A stretch of DNA of 64,000 nucleotides from assembly GCF_000735525.1 (NCBI RefSeq), contig NZ_JMPR01000048.1, positions 21,030-85,029 of the forward strand, given 5' to 3'. The position numbers were made by a program, and so were the translations under genes. This document shows, in pieces, positions 1 through 12,327 of this stretch (its first letter is position 1; the number at the start of each line of letters is the position of its first letter). The notes beneath the pieces are model-generated. The model saw only the letters and a list, made by a program, of their open reading frames with translations. It was not told the origin of the DNA and made no database searches. The stretch is from Tatumella ptyseos ATCC 33301. GTDB taxonomy: Bacteria > Pseudomonadota > Gammaproteobacteria > Enterobacterales > Enterobacteriaceae.

Positions 1-19
1 CCACAGAAGGAAGCCAGCA

Positions 20-1060
20 ATGCACTATCACCGCATTCCCCATAGTTCGCTGGAAGTCAGTCAGCTGGGACTGGGTACCATGACCTTTGGCGAACAGAAC
101 AGTGAAGCCGATGCCCACGCGCAGCTCGATTTTGCCCTGAGCCAGGGAATTAACCTGATTGATACTGCCGAGATGTATCCCGTTCCGCCACGCCCGGAAA
201 CTCAGGGCCTGACGGAGAAATATATCGGCAGCTGGCTGAAAAAAACCGGTAACCGCGACAAAATTGTCCTGGCAAGCAAAGTGGCTGGCCCGATCCGTGG
301 TAATGATGCGTCTATCCGGCCTGGCCAGGCACTGGACCGCAAAAATATCCGGGCCGCCCTGGATGCCAGCCTGCAACGACTGAATACCGATTACCTCGAC
401 CTCTACCAGTTACACTGGCCACAGCGACCGGCGAACTTTTTCGGGCGTCTGGGATATGAATATACCGACGAGAACGTGCCAGTCACCCTGCTGGAAACCC
501 TGGAGGCTTTAACTGAGCAGGTCCGTGCCGGGAAGATCCGTTATATCGGTGTTTCTAACGAAACGGCATGGGGTGTCATGCGCTACCTGCAACTGGCAGA
601 AAAGCATGACCTGCCACGTATCGTCACCATTCAGAACCCGTATAGTCTGCTGAATCGTAGTTTTGAAGTCGGTCTGGCAGAAATCAGCCAATATGAAGGG
701 GTGGAGTTACTGGCATATTCGTCGCTGGCTTTTGGTACGCTGAGCGGAAAATACCTGAACGGCCGGCAACCTGCCGGGGCGAGAAATACTCTGTTCAGTC
801 GTTTTACCCGATATTCCGGTGAGCAGTCTGCGCTGGCGATTGAAGCTTACGTGACTCTGGCACAGCGGCACGGGCTGGCCCCTTCACAGATGGCACTGGC
901 GTTTGTCCGTCAGCAACCTTTTGTCGCCAGCACCCTGCTGGGAGCCACGACTCTCGAACAGCTGAAAACTAATATCGATAGTTTTAACCTCACATTGAGT
1001 GCAGAAGTCATCGCTGAGCTGGAGGCTATCCATCGGCGCTTTACCTACCCTGCCCCCTGA
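20..1060 (+). CDS. tas: Tas, NADP(H)-dependent aldo-keto reductase
   Basis: A 346-residue protein, the same length as E. coli Tas and nearly collinear with it from MHYHRIPHSSLEVS to the C-terminal TYPAP. It is a soluble aldo-keto reductase with a TIM-barrel fold. The N-terminal GLGTMTFGEQ and the DTAEMYP segment (the family Asp/Tyr pair) are visible, and GKIRYIGVSNET lies near residue 175. In E. coli the gene was found as a suppressor of tyrosine auxotrophy; its physiological substrate is not established. The ATG at 20 is preceded by an AGGAAG ribosome site. It is the first gene of the conserved tas–lplT–aas block and converges on lplT, with a symmetrical terminator between them. Confidence 0.95.
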   Translation: MHYHRIPHSSLEVSQLGLGTMTFGEQNSEADAHAQLDFALSQGINLIDTAEMYPVPPRPETQGLTEKYIGSWLKKTGNRDKIVLASKVAGPIRGNDASIRPGQALDRKNIRAALDASLQRLNTDYLDLYQLHWPQRPANFFGRLGYEYTDENVPVTLLETLEALTEQVRAGKIRYIGVSNETAWGVMRYLQLAEKHDLPRIVTIQNPYSLLNRSFEVGLAEISQYEGVELLAYSSLAFGTLSGKYLNGRQPAGARNTLFSRFTRYSGEQSALAIEAYVTLAQRHGLAPSQMALAFVRQQPFVASTLLGATTLEQLKTNIDSFNLTLSAEVIAELEAIHRRFTYPAP

Positions 1061-1067
1061 CTTGCCT

Positions 1068-1094
1068 TTTCTGCACCGCCGGGCGGTGCAGAAA
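1068..1094. terminator. Bidirectional terminator between tas and lplT
   Basis: A perfect 13-bp inverted repeat, TTTCTGCACCGCC / GGCGGTGCAGAAA around a single central G, fills the 37-bp gap between the converging tas and lplT genes. The T tract on one side and A tract on the other suit Rho-independent termination on both strands. It shares its CTGCACC/GGTGCAG core with two other gene-end hairpins in this window. Confidence 0.8.
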
Positions 1095-1097
1095 GCC

Positions 1098-2300
1098 TCA
1101 GGCACGGCGTGGTTTCAGCCACTGCCAGCCCCAGAGTACAGTGATCCCCAGCGCGAATAAGCTGCCAAAGGCAAAACCCAGTACCAGCGGAGGTGCGCCC
1201 AGTTTGACCGCCAGCGCATAGACTGTCAGCATCCCCAGCATGGCCACATTTTCACCCAGATTCTGCACTGCAATCGCATATCCGGCCCCGACAGACGCCC
1301 TGCCACGTACCTGCAACAGCGCATTCAGCGGCACGACAAATACCCCGCCACAGACACCGGCAATGATCAGCCAGAAACCGGCACTATAGAGGTGGTGCAT
1401 CAGCGTAAAAATAATCACCACTCCGCCCAGTAAAATACCGGCCGGGAAGCAACGCCGGGTATTCTTCAGGGTAATCAGCTTGCCGGCCAGCAATGCCCCG
1501 CCGACAATACCTATCGCGACCAGCGCATTCAGCAGAGTCGGCGTCGTATTATCCGTGACCCCTAATGCCACCGGTACCCACAGCACCAGCAGGAAACGTA
1601 AAGTTACCCCGGCTCCCCAGAACAGGCTGGTACCGATCAGCGAGAACCGGGTTTCGTAGTCCTGCCAGAGGATGCGACAGGCTGCAATAAATTCCTGCAG
1701 CATGACCCGCAGATTCAGGGATTGCGCCGGTCGGGCTGCCGGCAGCCCCGGGATCATGGTATTCGCCAGCACCGCCAGTGCGTAGATCACTGCACACATC
1801 AGCAGGGCCGTGGAAACATGCCAGTCGGCCAGCATCCCTCCGGACAGAGACCCCAGCAGAATAGCGGCAATGGTTGAACTTTCCATTAATCCGTTACCCC
1901 GAATCAGGTCGTCCTCAGACACCAGCTCCCCCAGAATGCCATATTTCGCGGGGGAGTAGGCCGCAGCCCCCATTCCCACCAGCCCGTAGCCGATAAAAGG
2001 GTTAAAGTTAATGCCAATCAGCACAGCACCGATAAATTTCAGGCCGTTAGCGACCATCATCACCCGCCCTTTGGGAAAACTATCCGCAAACTGTCCGACA
2101 AAAGGTGCCAGCAGAATGTATGCCACCACGAAAACCATCTGTAATACAGGTTGCGTCCAGTCCGGATAGGCATATTTTTTCATCAATGCCAGAGTGGCAA
2201 ATAACAGCGCGTTATCGCCGAAAGCCGAAAAAAACTGTGCGATCAGGACAGGCCGCAGCCCCTCTCTGCCGGCCGGCGGCGCTATAATGATATTACCCAT
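1098..2300 (-). CDS. lplT: LplT, lysophospholipid transporter
   Basis: A 400-residue major-facilitator protein with about 12 hydrophobic segments. It matches E. coli LplT through [32 protein letters not shown] and [20 protein letters not shown]. LplT flips lysophosphatidylethanolamine from the outer to the inner leaflet of the inner membrane, where Aas re-acylates it. It overlaps the end of aas by 8 bp, so the two are translationally coupled with aas promoter-proximal. In some bacteria LplT and Aas are one fused protein, which supports the joint role. Confidence 0.95.
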   Translation of the reverse strand: MGNIIIAPPAGREGLRPVLIAQFFSAFGDNALLFATLALMKKYAYPDWTQPVLQMVFVVAYILLAPFVGQFADSFPKGRVMMVANGLKFIGAVLIGINFNPFIGYGLVGMGAAAYSPAKYGILGELVSEDDLIRGNGLMESSTIAAILLGSLSGGMLADWHVSTALLMCAVIYALAVLANTMIPGLPAARPAQSLNLRVMLQEFIAACRILWQDYETRFSLIGTSLFWGAGVTLRFLLVLWVPVALGVTDNTTPTLLNALVAIGIVGGALLAGKLITLKNTRRCFPAGILLGGVVIIFTLMHHLYSAGFWLIIAGVCGGVFVVPLNALLQVRGRASVGAGYAIAVQNLGENVAMLGMLTVYALAVKLGAPPLVLGFAFGSLFALGITVLWGWQWLKPRRA

Positions 2301-4458
2301 GATCCCTTACCACTGTGGACTCTGTTGTCGCCATCGTTTTAAGCTGCTGATAATCCGGTTTGCCACTGCCCAGCAGGGGCATCTGTGACAGCCAGCGAAT
2401 ATCACGCGGCACACTCAGTTCGCTATAGCCCAGCTCACGGCTGGCCTGTAACAGCGTGTCACGCGTCAGCATGTTATCCGTAGTAAACAGCACCAGTGCC
2501 TCGCCGCGCGTTGCATCGGGTCTGGCGACAGAGGCATGCTGATGTTCCGCCGACACCTTCAGGGCCAGGGTCTCCGGGATCTCCAGAGAGACCATTTCTC
2601 CCGCCAGTTTGGCAAAACGTTTCACCCTGCCCTGAATACGGCAGAAGCCGTCGCTATCAAAACTGACCAGGTCGCCGGTGTCATACCAGCCGGATTCCAT
2701 GACGCCTTCACCGTTATCGGCGGAAGGCGGTTCAATCACCCCGGGGGCCGTCGCCCGCAGGTAGCCTTTCATCAGGTTAGGTCCCCGCACCTGGAGCCGT
2801 CCCCCGTCTTCAATGCCGGGCACCGCGAGCAGCCGAAAGTCCATCGCCGGAAGAATACGACCGACCGTATTAAAGCGGGCCGCCATCGGCACGTTAATCG
2901 ACAATACCGGCGCGCATTCTGTCGCGCCGTAACCTTCCAGGATGCGTAAACCAAACTTTTCCAGATAGAGATCGCGGGTGGATGCCGGTAGCCGGTCAGC
3001 ACCGGCGACCACATAACGAATACGCGCAAAATCATAAGGGTCAGCAAAACGGGCATACTGCGCCAGGAAAGCCGGGGTACCGAATAACACGTTGCAGTTC
3101 CGGTCGTAGACCAGCTCGGGAATAATGCGGTAATGCAAAGGGCTGGGGTAAAGTAAGGCCTCTGCACCGGTAAAAAGTGGTGTAAACAGGCCGACTGTCA
3201 GACCAAAGGCATGGAACAGCGGCAATGAAGACATGAAACGGTCGCCCGGCCGGAAATCGGCCACTGTGCGGATTTGTTCAACGTTAGCCAGCAAACTCTT
3301 ATGGCTGTGCACGACACCTTTCGGATCTCCCTCTGACCCGGAAGTAAACAGGATCACCGCTGCATCTTCGGGGGACTGCGGGGCCTGCGCCCGTTCCGGT
3401 TGCAGCAGATGACGGAGGATCCACAACTTATCGCGGAACGTCAGTGCCCCTTTCAGATCTTCCAGATAAACCCAGCTCACCCCCTCCAGCCCTTCGGTCA
3501 GGTGCCAGAGTTTGCCTTTATCGAGGAACTGTCGTGAGGTAAAAATGGTGGTGATTTTTGCTGCATCGACCGCCACCTGCAATCCGCGCACTCCGGCAGA
3601 GTAGTTCAGCATGGCAGGAACTCGGCCCCGCAAAATCGCCCCGAAAATCACCGCCGGGGTAATGGACGTATTGGGCAGTAACAGTCCGGGTGTCTGCGCG
3701 GGCGGGCAGTATTTATCGAGTAGCCGGGCCACGCCAAGCATCTTTTTCAGCAGTTTCCGGTAACTGTCAGGCGGGGATAACACATCCGAGATACAGGTAC
3801 GTCCCGGTCCGTATCGCCGGGCGGCACTAAGAAATGCCTCAAACAGCGTCTGCCGCGGGCGGGCCGCCATCCGGGCTTCCATCATAATGTGATGCAGATG
3901 TTCACCGGCCTGAGCGCGACGCTGACGGGCGGCAGGTGCTGCAGGCATCGGTATACGGGTGCCGGGCAGAATATGCAGGTCAATCTGCGGGAAGGGGCGA
4001 CGCGGAATTTCACCGCTCTGACGGGCAAACCAGCTGTATTCTGCCCCTTCGATACGTATCGGCACAACGGTAGCACCGGTTTTGGCGGCCAGAAAGCCGG
4101 CTCCGCTGTAAATTTTCATCAGTGAACCGGTGATACTGATGCGCCCTTCAGGGAAAACCACCACCGGGCGTCCCTGATTGATCAGACGAATAAGCTGCTT
4201 CACAGAGACCGGTTTTAACGGGTCCAGCGGGACAACCTCGACCAGCGCCCGCACAATTTTCATATACCAGCAGTCAGAAAGGCCCGACCAGACTGCAAAG
4301 ACCGGTTTAACCGGTAAGAACAGGCTCAGTAATATGCCATCAAGAAAAGAGGTATGGTTAGGAGTAATCAGTAATTTGTCATGCTGAAAGGGTGACAAAT
4401 CGCCGTGCACCCGCACCCGCCAGAAAAGACGGCAGAGTCCACGCAACAGACTAAACAT
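2293..4458 (-). CDS. aas: Aas, 2-acyl-GPE acyltransferase / acyl-ACP synthetase
   Basis: A bifunctional 721-residue inner-membrane enzyme (E. coli 719). The N-terminal PlsC-like domain has the HX4D catalytic pair His35/Asp40 in NHTSFLD and an FPEGRIS block near residue 100. The C-terminal two thirds are an AMP-forming ligase with the P-loop-like [12 protein letters not shown] around residue 370 and an adenylation motif in SGWYDTGDL. It activates free fatty acids onto bound ACP and transfers them to 2-acyl-glycerophosphoethanolamine delivered by LplT. An SD-like AGGAGA sits directly upstream of the ATG. Confidence 0.95.
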   Translation of the reverse strand: MFSLLRGLCRLFWRVRVHGDLSPFQHDKLLITPNHTSFLDGILLSLFLPVKPVFAVWSGLSDCWYMKIVRALVEVVPLDPLKPVSVKQLIRLINQGRPVVVFPEGRISITGSLMKIYSGAGFLAAKTGATVVPIRIEGAEYSWFARQSGEIPRRPFPQIDLHILPGTRIPMPAAPAARQRRAQAGEHLHHIMMEARMAARPRQTLFEAFLSAARRYGPGRTCISDVLSPPDSYRKLLKKMLGVARLLDKYCPPAQTPGLLLPNTSITPAVIFGAILRGRVPAMLNYSAGVRGLQVAVDAAKITTIFTSRQFLDKGKLWHLTEGLEGVSWVYLEDLKGALTFRDKLWILRHLLQPERAQAPQSPEDAAVILFTSGSEGDPKGVVHSHKSLLANVEQIRTVADFRPGDRFMSSLPLFHAFGLTVGLFTPLFTGAEALLYPSPLHYRIIPELVYDRNCNVLFGTPAFLAQYARFADPYDFARIRYVVAGADRLPASTRDLYLEKFGLRILEGYGATECAPVLSINVPMAARFNTVGRILPAMDFRLLAVPGIEDGGRLQVRGPNLMKGYLRATAPGVIEPPSADNGEGVMESGWYDTGDLVSFDSDGFCRIQGRVKRFAKLAGEMVSLEIPETLALKVSAEHQHASVARPDATRGEALVLFTTDNMLTRDTLLQASRELGYSELSVPRDIRWLSQMPLLGSGKPDYQQLKTMATTESTVVRDHG

Positions 4459-4615
4459 CCACTCTCCTTAATATTCAAACAGTCGTACCCAGATTAAACA
4501 CGTTTGTGTCGCAGGACACAATTAATCAGCACAAAATGTCGCTATTTTTTTTACTCCGGTCACAGTCCGATGGTTTTCTGACCGGAGCAAAAAAGAGAAG
4601 AGTGAAGAAGGGAAA

Positions 4616-6049
4616 TTACTGGCTGTTGCCGGCCGGGGCATCCGGTAATTCAGAGGTGCTCCAGCCCCCGCCGAGGGCAGCAATCAGTGCCACACTGGTC
4701 GCCCATTGGGTGCTCTGTAGCCCCAGTAAACTCTGGCGGGCACTGAGGCTGCTGTTTTCGGTGGTCGCCACGTCAAGGTAGTCAATCATCCCGGCATTAT
4801 ACTGATTGCGGGTCACTCTGGCAGACTCAGCCGCCGCATCACTGGCAGCTTTCTGAGCCGCAATTTCGTCGTTCAGGGTATTCAGCTCGACCAGGTTATT
4901 TTCCACATCCTGTATCGCCGTCAGTACGGTCTGGCGATAGGTGGCCACACTGGCATCATAAGAGGCACGGGCCTGTTCAACTTTCGCTGAGGTCGCCCCG
5001 AAGTCCAGTACCGTCCCGCTCAGTTCCGGTCCCAGCGACCAGACCCGTTCAGGCAGCGAGAACAGATTATGCAATACGCTGGACGTAAAGCCGCCGCTGG
5101 CAGACAACGTCAGGTCCGGATAATAACCGGCAATCGCCACCCCGACCGCTGCGTTAGCCGCGGCCACATTACGCTCAGCATAGGCGATATCCGGACGTCG
5201 TTGTAACAGGCTCCCCGGCAGACTGACCGGGATGGCCGGTAATGTCGCGGTAAACGGGGCCGCCGGCAGCGAGAACTGCGACGGTGTTTTACCGATCAGC
5301 AAGGCAATCGCATGTTCCAGCTGCGCACGCTGCCACTGATAATCCAGCGCCGTTGAACGGGTACTGGCCAGCTGCATCTGTGCCTGTGCCAGCGTACCGC
5401 GATCCTCAGTGCCCGCCAGGTATTTATTATTAATCACCCGCAGGTAGCCTTCATACGCGGCAATACTCTGCTTATAGAGGGCAATCCTTTCATCCATAAT
5501 CCGCAACTGGAAATAATCCTGTGCCAGTTCAGACTGTGCGCTGAGCGTGGCATTGGCAAGCTCCGCCGCACTCGCCGAGGCATTGGCCCGGTCTTCTTCC
5601 CGCTGGCGACGCAGACTGCCCCAGAGATCCACTTCCCAGCTGGCGGTCAGCCGTGCGGAATGACTGTCAGCAATACTCTGCACCGGGGAACTGCCATTCG
5701 TATGACTGGCCGCGCGCGTCGAGCTGCCATCGACACTCAGCGATGGGAACAGCGCCGCTTTCGATGCTGCGGACAGTGCGCGGGCTTCACGATACTGTGC
5801 GGCATACATGGCGATATTCTGGTTGGAAATCGCCACCTGCGGCATCAACTGATTCAGCACCGGGTCGTTAAAACTCCGCCACCACTCCCCTTTCGGTTCG
5901 GCATCCTGTGGCGTTGCCTGCTGCCAGCCTTTGGCTTCTTTAAAATGTATCGGCACATCTGCCGACGGACGATGATAGTCCGGGCCGACCATACAGCCAC
6001 TGAGCAGCAATACCAGGCAGATCGGGGTAAGTTTTTTTACTGTTTTCAT
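4616..6049 (-). CDS. RND efflux outer-membrane channel (OprM/NodT-type lipoprotein)
   Basis: A 477-residue outer-membrane factor. A lipoprotein signal LLLSGC places the acylated Cys at about residue 19, followed by the usual MVGPDYHRP start of OprM-type channels. Two similar halves follow, each with long alpha-helical stretches rich in Ala and Gln (about 80–210 and 290–460). It starts 3 bp after mdtC-like stops, so it is the fourth gene of the efflux operon. E. coli mdtABC relies on TolC and has no such gene, whereas Pseudomonas muxABC–opmB does, so a self-contained tripartite pump is the best reading. Confidence 0.9.
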   Translation of the reverse strand: MKTVKKLTPICLVLLLSGCMVGPDYHRPSADVPIHFKEAKGWQQATPQDAEPKGEWWRSFNDPVLNQLMPQVAISNQNIAMYAAQYREARALSAASKAALFPSLSVDGSSTRAASHTNGSSPVQSIADSHSARLTASWEVDLWGSLRRQREEDRANASASAAELANATLSAQSELAQDYFQLRIMDERIALYKQSIAAYEGYLRVINNKYLAGTEDRGTLAQAQMQLASTRSTALDYQWQRAQLEHAIALLIGKTPSQFSLPAAPFTATLPAIPVSLPGSLLQRRPDIAYAERNVAAANAAVGVAIAGYYPDLTLSASGGFTSSVLHNLFSLPERVWSLGPELSGTVLDFGATSAKVEQARASYDASVATYRQTVLTAIQDVENNLVELNTLNDEIAAQKAASDAAAESARVTRNQYNAGMIDYLDVATTENSSLSARQSLLGLQSTQWATSVALIAALGGGWSTSELPDAPAGNSQ

Positions 6050-6052
6050 CTA

Positions 6053-9000
6053 TCAGGATCCTGAGGCCCGCAGGCGGTGCCATTGTCGTTTTGTGGCGCG
6101 GCTCAGCCGGTCCAGCCACAGATAGACCACCGGGGTGGTAAAAAGGGTCAGCAACTGGCTAAGCGCCAGACCGCCGGCAATCGCCATGCCCAGCGGACTG
6201 CGCAGATCCGCATCCCCGCCGCTGCCAAGCGCCAGAGGAAGTGCACCGAAGAAAGCCGCCAGCGTGGTCATCATGATAGGGCGGAAACGTTTAACACAGG
6301 CCTCCGTGATGGCGTCCTGCGGGCTAAGCCCCTGTTTACGTTCTGCATCCAGCGCAAAGTCGATCATCATAATGGCATTTTTCTTTACGATACCAATCAG
6401 CAGCACAATACCGATCAGTGAAATCACCGTTAGCTGGGTATTGGTGAGGATCAGCAGCAGCAAGGCCCCTACGCCCGCCGAGGGCAGGGTCGAGAGAATA
6501 GTCAGCGGATGAATATAACTTTCATAGAGCATACCCAGCACGATATACACGGCAGCCAGCGCTGCAGCAATCAGCCACGGCATGGTGGCCGTCAATTGGG
6601 TAAATGCCGCAGCCGTCCCCTGGAAACCGGCCTGGATCGTATCCGGCAGACCGATTTTCGCCATCGCCTGATTAATCGCGGCCCGGGCTTCTTCCAGTGA
6701 GGCCCCGTCCGCCAGGTTAAAGGCCAGTGTACTGGTGGCCGACTGCCCCTGATGGTTGACCGTTAGCGGCGCGTTGCCGCCACGGAAACTGGCAAAGGCT
6801 GACAGGGGGACGCGGTCACCACTGTTGTTAATGACGAACAGTTTTTGCAGCTCTTCCGGGTCACTGGTTTGATCACTTTGCAGCATCATCACCACATGAT
6901 ACTGGTTCAGCGTTTTGTAAATGGTCGCTATCTGGCGCTGGGCGAACGCATTATTCAGCAACGTATCCAGCATATTTACATTTACGCCTAAGCGGCTGGC
7001 CCGATCACGGTCGATATCGATCATCACTTCCTGGCCACCGGTTTGGGAGTCCGAATCCACGTCGGTTAACTGCGGGATAGCCCGTAATGCAGCCGCCACT
7101 TTCGGTGTCCAGGTGCGTAACAGGTCCAGGTTATCGGCCTGCAGACTGTATTGATAGGTCGCATTTGCACTGCGTCCGCCAATATGTAAGTCCTGGGCCG
7201 CCATCAGGAATAACTGAGCTCCGGCCACATGACTGGCTTTCATACTCAGCCGGTTGGCGATTTCGGTGGCGTTCCCTTTCCGTTTGTCGAAATCCTTCAG
7301 CCGGACAAAGAAATTCGCTGTATTACGTGACCCGAACATACCGCCGCCCATTGAGGACATCACACTTTCTACCGCCGGGTCTGAGCGGATAATCCGGGTA
7401 AACTCGGCAACTTTCGGTTTCATCGCCTGGAAAGAGATATTCTGGTCAGCACGCGCCATGCCCATCAGTAACCCGGTGTCCTGGTTCGGGAAGAAGCCTT
7501 TCTGAACCACCGAATAAAGAAACAGATTCAGCAGTACCGTCAGCAACAAACTGATCATGGTCAGTTTCTGGTGTGCCATCACCCAGGTCAGCCCGCGGCC
7601 GTAAGCGGCAGACAGCCGGTTAAGCTGTTTTTCTATCCAGCGAAATACCGGATGTGGCGGCTGTGTCTCCGGAGGATGACGCTTAAGCAAACGGGCGCAC
7701 AGCATTGGCGTCAGGCTGAGCGAGACAAACATCGAAATGACCAGCGAGATACTGAGGGTTACCGCAAATTCACGGAACAGACGACCGACAATACTGCCCA
7801 TCAGCAGAATAGGAATAAAGACCGCAATCAGCGAGATGGTCATCGATAAAACAGTAAAGCTGACCTCCTGTGCCCCGCGGACAGCAGCCCGTACCGGCCC
7901 CAGCCCCGATTCGATATGGCGCATAATGTTTTCCAGCACCACTATCGCATCATCCACCACGAACCCGGTGGCGATAATCAGCGCCATCAGGGAAAGGTTA
8001 TCCAGGCTGTATCCGAGCAGGTACATCACCATGCAGGTCCCGATCAACGAGACCGGTAATGCCAGTGCCGGTATAACGACCGCCCGCCAGTTACGCAGGA
8101 AAACAAAGACCACCGCAATCACCAGCAATACGGCCGTCAACAGAGTCTCTTCGGTATCGTACAGAGAAGCCCGCACCAGCGGGGCCCGGTCAACCACCAA
8201 CTGCAGACTGGTGTCTGCCGGAATTGAGGCCCGCATTGCCGGTAGCTGTGCCTTAATGGCATCGATAGTCTTCAGCATATTGGCACCGGCCTGGCGGGTC
8301 ACACCAATCATTACCGCCGGTTTACCGTTCAGAAAACCGGCGCTGTACTTATCCTGCACACCATCGTAGACGGTGGCGACATCATGTAAGCGTACGGCTT
8401 TGCCATTCCGGTAGAGAATGATCAGGTTACGGTAGCGGTCGGCACTCTCCAGCTGACCGTTACTGTCGATAGACCAGGAGAAGTTTTTCCCTTCCAGTAT
8501 CCCTTTCGGCAGATTTGTGGTGCTGTTGGCCACCGCCGTTCTGACAGTGTCCAGCGAGATCCCGTACTGCGTCAGCTTTTCCGGTTGCAGATCAATACGG
8601 ACCGCCGGTAATGCACTCCCCATCAGGGAAACCTCACCTACTCCCTGCACCTGCGATACCACCTGCTCTATCTTACTTTCGGCGAGGTCATATAACTCTC
8701 CGGGCGGACGCGTGGAAGAGGTCAGGGCCATCATCACTATCGGCGCATCTGACGGGTTGGCTTTCCGGTAAGTCGGCATTGAGGGCATACTGCTCGGCAG
8801 TAAACTACGGGCCGCGTTAATGGCCGCCTGCACATCCCGCGCAGCACCGTTGATATTCCTGTCCAGAGAAAACTGCAGAATGATCGTTGTGGAGCCCTGA
8901 GAGCTCCTGGACGTCATTTCGGTTATATCGGCGATTTCCCCCAGCGCACGTTCCAGCGGGGTGGCGACGGTCGCCGCCATCGTTTCAGGGCTGGCACCAG

Positions 9001-9154
9001 GCAGGCTGGCACTGACCATAATGGTCGGAAAGTCGACCTGGGGTAGCGGAGCGACCGGCAAAAGCCGGTACCCCAGCGCCCCCAGCAACAGAATTGCCAG
9101 CGTCAGCAAAACGGTTGCAACCGGCCGGAAGATAAACAGCCGGGTAATACTCAT
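6053..9154 (-). CDS. mdtC: MdtC/MuxC-like RND multidrug transporter
   Basis: A 1033-residue inner-membrane RND pump. It shows the N-terminal helix [19 protein letters not shown], two large periplasmic loops, and the proton-relay helix around [19 protein letters not shown] with its Asp pair near residue 405. [20 protein letters not shown] lies near residue 920. It overlaps mdtB-like by 4 bp (ATGA), matching the heteromultimeric MdtB2C arrangement known from E. coli. Together with the adaptor and OprM-type channel it would export drugs or bile-like compounds using proton motive force. MuxC is an equally good family name. Confidence 0.9.
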   Translation of the reverse strand: MSITRLFIFRPVATVLLTLAILLLGALGYRLLPVAPLPQVDFPTIMVSASLPGASPETMAATVATPLERALGEIADITEMTSRSSQGSTTIILQFSLDRNINGAARDVQAAINAARSLLPSSMPSMPTYRKANPSDAPIVMMALTSSTRPPGELYDLAESKIEQVVSQVQGVGEVSLMGSALPAVRIDLQPEKLTQYGISLDTVRTAVANSTTNLPKGILEGKNFSWSIDSNGQLESADRYRNLIILYRNGKAVRLHDVATVYDGVQDKYSAGFLNGKPAVMIGVTRQAGANMLKTIDAIKAQLPAMRASIPADTSLQLVVDRAPLVRASLYDTEETLLTAVLLVIAVVFVFLRNWRAVVIPALALPVSLIGTCMVMYLLGYSLDNLSLMALIIATGFVVDDAIVVLENIMRHIESGLGPVRAAVRGAQEVSFTVLSMTISLIAVFIPILLMGSIVGRLFREFAVTLSISLVISMFVSLSLTPMLCARLLKRHPPETQPPHPVFRWIEKQLNRLSAAYGRGLTWVMAHQKLTMISLLLTVLLNLFLYSVVQKGFFPNQDTGLLMGMARADQNISFQAMKPKVAEFTRIIRSDPAVESVMSSMGGGMFGSRNTANFFVRLKDFDKRKGNATEIANRLSMKASHVAGAQLFLMAAQDLHIGGRSANATYQYSLQADNLDLLRTWTPKVAAALRAIPQLTDVDSDSQTGGQEVMIDIDRDRASRLGVNVNMLDTLLNNAFAQRQIATIYKTLNQYHVVMMLQSDQTSDPEELQKLFVINNSGDRVPLSAFASFRGGNAPLTVNHQGQSATSTLAFNLADGASLEEARAAINQAMAKIGLPDTIQAGFQGTAAAFTQLTATMPWLIAAALAAVYIVLGMLYESYIHPLTILSTLPSAGVGALLLLILTNTQLTVISLIGIVLLIGIVKKNAIMMIDFALDAERKQGLSPQDAITEACVKRFRPIMMTTLAAFFGALPLALGSGGDADLRSPLGMAIAGGLALSQLLTLFTTPVVYLWLDRLSRATKRQWHRLRASGS

Positions 9155-12100
9155 GACTCCCTCCGTGCGGCATCACGGCGACGTTTGATAAAGCGTTTGC
9201 CACGCTGTGATAATCCGTCAAACCAGAGATAAATCACCGGGGTGGAGAACAGCGTCAGTACCTGGCTGACAATCAGACCACCCACGATCACAAGCCCCAT
9301 CGGCTGACGTAATTCCGCTCCGGAGCCCGATGCCAGCATCAGAGGTAACGCCCCGAGTAATGCGGCCATGGTCGTCATCAGTATCGGGCGGAAACGCAGC
9401 AGACAGGCCTGATGTATCGCCTCCCGCGGGGACAAATGCTGTTTATTTTCGGCTTCGAGTGCAAAGTCGATCATCATAATGGCATTCTTTTTCACGATAC
9501 CAATCAGCAGGATGACACCGATAAGGGCTATCAGACTGAACTCCGTTCCGGTCAGCAGCAATGCCAGCAGTGCACCGATCGCGGCCGAAGGCAGCGTCGA
9601 CAGGATAGTGACCGGGTGGATAAAGCTCTCATAGAGAATGCCGAGCACCAGGTACATGGTCAGCAGTGCGGCCAGGATCAACCACAGAGTATTGGCCGTC
9701 GCGCTCTTAAACGCCGATGCCTCCCCCTGATACTGCAGATTGATGGATGACGGCAGGTTTAACTGCTGAACAATGTCACTAATGGCCTCTTGCCCCTGTT
9801 CTATCGAGTACCCCTGGTTCAGGTTAAAGGAGACCATGACGGCCGGGTACTGATTCAGACGCATATTCATCAGGGACCCGAGCCGCTGATGGATAGTGGC
9901 AATAGATGTCAGCTTCACCATTCCGCTGCGGGTGGTGGTGGTGTCTGAGCTGCTGCCGGCGGAAGCAGCACTGCTGGCAGGATCACTGGTATCAGTTACC
10001 GAAGACTTCAGATAAATATCGTCCAGCGATTGCGGACTGACCTGATAATCCGGCGCGACTTCCAGCACAACACGGTACTGGTTCGCCTGAGTAAAGATGG
10101 TCGACACCAGACGCTGACCAAAGGCGCTGTACAGTGCGGTGTCGACATCCGCAGCGGTGATCCCCAGCCGTGACGCTTTATCCCGGTCAAGGTCAACGTA
10201 CGCAATACGGCCCTGATCCTGCAGGTTACTGACCACACTGTTAAATTCCGGACGTTTTGCCATCGCGGCAATCAGTTGCGGTGTCCATTTCACCAACTGT
10301 TCGCTGTCCAGTGAGGCCAGCGTAAACTGATACTGACTGGGTGTGACCTGATCATTGACGGTCAGATCCTGCGCCTGTTGCATATACAGACTGATACCGG
10401 GCACCTGATGAGCTGCCTGTTGCAACTGTTTGACAATCTCATCGCCACTGTCGCTACGTTCTGAGAAAGGTTTCAGGTTAATTTGCAGACGACCACTGTT
10501 CAGGCTGGTATTCGTCCCGTCAATACCGATAGTAGAGCTCAGCGACTCCACAGACGGGTTTTTCAGCACTATCGCCGCCAGTGCCTGCTGACGCCGCGCC
10601 ATTTCCTGGAAAGAGACATCCTGCGAAGCAATAGTGGTACCTTCAATCAGCCCGGTGTCCTGCGGCGGGAAAAACCCTTTAGGCACCAGTACATAGAGCA
10701 GGGCTGTCAGTGCGAATGTCGCCACCGCAACCCATAACGTAATTTTCTGGTGGTTGAGTACCACATTCAGCAGACGGTCATAACCGCGGATAATACGGTC
10801 AAAACCGGCCCCCACTTTACGGGAGAAGCGGGACTGTTTCTCTTCCGGGACATGACGAAGTAAATACGCACATAACATCGGTGTCAGGGTCAGAGAAACC
10901 ACCAGCGACACCAGAATAGAGACCGCCAGGGTAATGGCGAACTCCCTGAATAAGCGCCCGACCACATCCCCCATAAACAGCAGCGGGATCAATACCGCAA
11001 TCAGAGAAAACGTCAGCGAGATAAGGGTAAAGCCGATCTGCTGAGCGCCTTTCAGGGCAGCTTCTAACGGTGATTCCCCCTCTTCCAGGCGCCTGGAAAT
11101 ATTCTCGACCATCACGATGGCATCATCAATCACAAAACCGGTCGCAATGGTGAGTGCCATCAGTGACAGATTGTTCAGGCTGAAGTCCAGCAGGTACATC
11201 ACACCGAAGGTTCCGACCAGTGACAACGGCACCGCCACACTCGGGATCAGCGTCGCAGACAGATTACGCAGGAACAGAAAGGTCACCATCACCACCAGGG
11301 CTATCGACAACATCAGCTCAAACTGAACATCACTGATAGAAGCACGGATAGTCTGGGTACGGTCAGAAATCACGTTCAGTTTAACGCCATCCGGCAGGGC
11401 TGCCTGCAGCGCCGGGAGTTGGGCTTTAATACTGTCGACCACCTGAATCACATTCGCGCCGGGCTGGCGCTGCACACTGAGGATAATTGCCGGCTGACGA
11501 TCCGCCCAGGCCGACTGAAAGCGGTTTTCTGCCCCCTGCGTGATAGTCGCGATATCTTTCAGGCGCAATGCCGCACCGTTTTGCCAGGTCAGGATGAGAT
11601 TGCCGTATTCCTGCGGCGTTTTCAGCTGATCATTGGCATCGATGGTCACCGAGTGATACTTGCCGTCAAAGCCCCCTTTTGAGCCATTGACGTTGCTGTT
11701 ATTGATCAGGGTATCCACATCCGAAAACGTCAGATTATGTGCCGCCAGGGCCTGCGGGTTCAGCTGGATACGGATGGCCGGCTGATTCCCTCCGGCCAGC
11801 GTCACCAGCCCTACCCCGCTGATTTGTGACAGTTTCAGAGCAACACGGGTATTAACCAGATCCTGAACCCGGGTCAGTGGCATCGTGTCGGAGGTTGCCG
11901 ACAGAGTGATCACCGCCGTATCGGCCGGGTTCACTTTTTTATAGGTCGGCGGATTAGGCAAATCCCCCGGTAACAGGCTGTTTGCCGTATTAATAGCGGC
12001 CTGCACTTCCTGCTCCGCCACATCCAGTGAAATATCCAGCCCGAAACGCAGAGTGATCACCGAAGAGCCTCCGGAGCTTTCGGAGGTCATCTGACTCAGG

Positions 12101-12327
12101 CCACTCATCTCACCTAAATTACGTTCCAGCGGCGCGGTGATGGACGTGGACATAACATCCGGGCTTGCCCCCGGATAGAGTGTAGTCACCTGAATGGTAG
12201 GATAATCGACCTGTGGCAACGCAGACACTGACAAAAACCGGTAAGCAAAAATACCGGAAAGCAGTATGCCAACCATCAGTAATATGGTGGCGACCGGTCG
12301 TTGTATAAATAGCCGGGAGGGATTCAT
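9151..12327 (-). CDS. mdtB: MdtB/MuxB-like RND multidrug transporter
   Basis: A 1058-residue RND subunit paralogous to its downstream neighbour. It matches MdtB in [30 protein letters not shown] and the proton-relay [19 protein letters not shown] near residue 400. Its start shares one base with the mdtA stop (TAATG). Compared with E. coli MdtB it has a Ser/Thr/Ala-rich insertion at about residues 777–799 ([17 protein letters not shown]), within the second periplasmic loop region just before [10 protein letters not shown]. It works in the inner membrane with the mdtC-like subunit and the MdtA adaptor. Confidence 0.9.
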   Translation of the reverse strand: MNPSRLFIQRPVATILLMVGILLSGIFAYRFLSVSALPQVDYPTIQVTTLYPGASPDVMSTSITAPLERNLGEMSGLSQMTSESSGGSSVITLRFGLDISLDVAEQEVQAAINTANSLLPGDLPNPPTYKKVNPADTAVITLSATSDTMPLTRVQDLVNTRVALKLSQISGVGLVTLAGGNQPAIRIQLNPQALAAHNLTFSDVDTLINNSNVNGSKGGFDGKYHSVTIDANDQLKTPQEYGNLILTWQNGAALRLKDIATITQGAENRFQSAWADRQPAIILSVQRQPGANVIQVVDSIKAQLPALQAALPDGVKLNVISDRTQTIRASISDVQFELMLSIALVVMVTFLFLRNLSATLIPSVAVPLSLVGTFGVMYLLDFSLNNLSLMALTIATGFVIDDAIVMVENISRRLEEGESPLEAALKGAQQIGFTLISLTFSLIAVLIPLLFMGDVVGRLFREFAITLAVSILVSLVVSLTLTPMLCAYLLRHVPEEKQSRFSRKVGAGFDRIIRGYDRLLNVVLNHQKITLWVAVATFALTALLYVLVPKGFFPPQDTGLIEGTTIASQDVSFQEMARRQQALAAIVLKNPSVESLSSTIGIDGTNTSLNSGRLQINLKPFSERSDSGDEIVKQLQQAAHQVPGISLYMQQAQDLTVNDQVTPSQYQFTLASLDSEQLVKWTPQLIAAMAKRPEFNSVVSNLQDQGRIAYVDLDRDKASRLGITAADVDTALYSAFGQRLVSTIFTQANQYRVVLEVAPDYQVSPQSLDDIYLKSSVTDTSDPASSAASAGSSSDTTTTRSGMVKLTSIATIHQRLGSLMNMRLNQYPAVMVSFNLNQGYSIEQGQEAISDIVQQLNLPSSINLQYQGEASAFKSATANTLWLILAALLTMYLVLGILYESFIHPVTILSTLPSAAIGALLALLLTGTEFSLIALIGVILLIGIVKKNAIMMIDFALEAENKQHLSPREAIHQACLLRFRPILMTTMAALLGALPLMLASGSGAELRQPMGLVIVGGLIVSQVLTLFSTPVIYLWFDGLSQRGKRFIKRRRDAARRES

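Noticed and set aside
4551-4592. Inverted repeat CTCCGGTC/GACCGGAG between the efflux channel gene and aas, considered as a terminator
   Set aside because: The minus strand has poly-U before and poly-A after the stem, the wrong order for intrinsic termination of the efflux operon.
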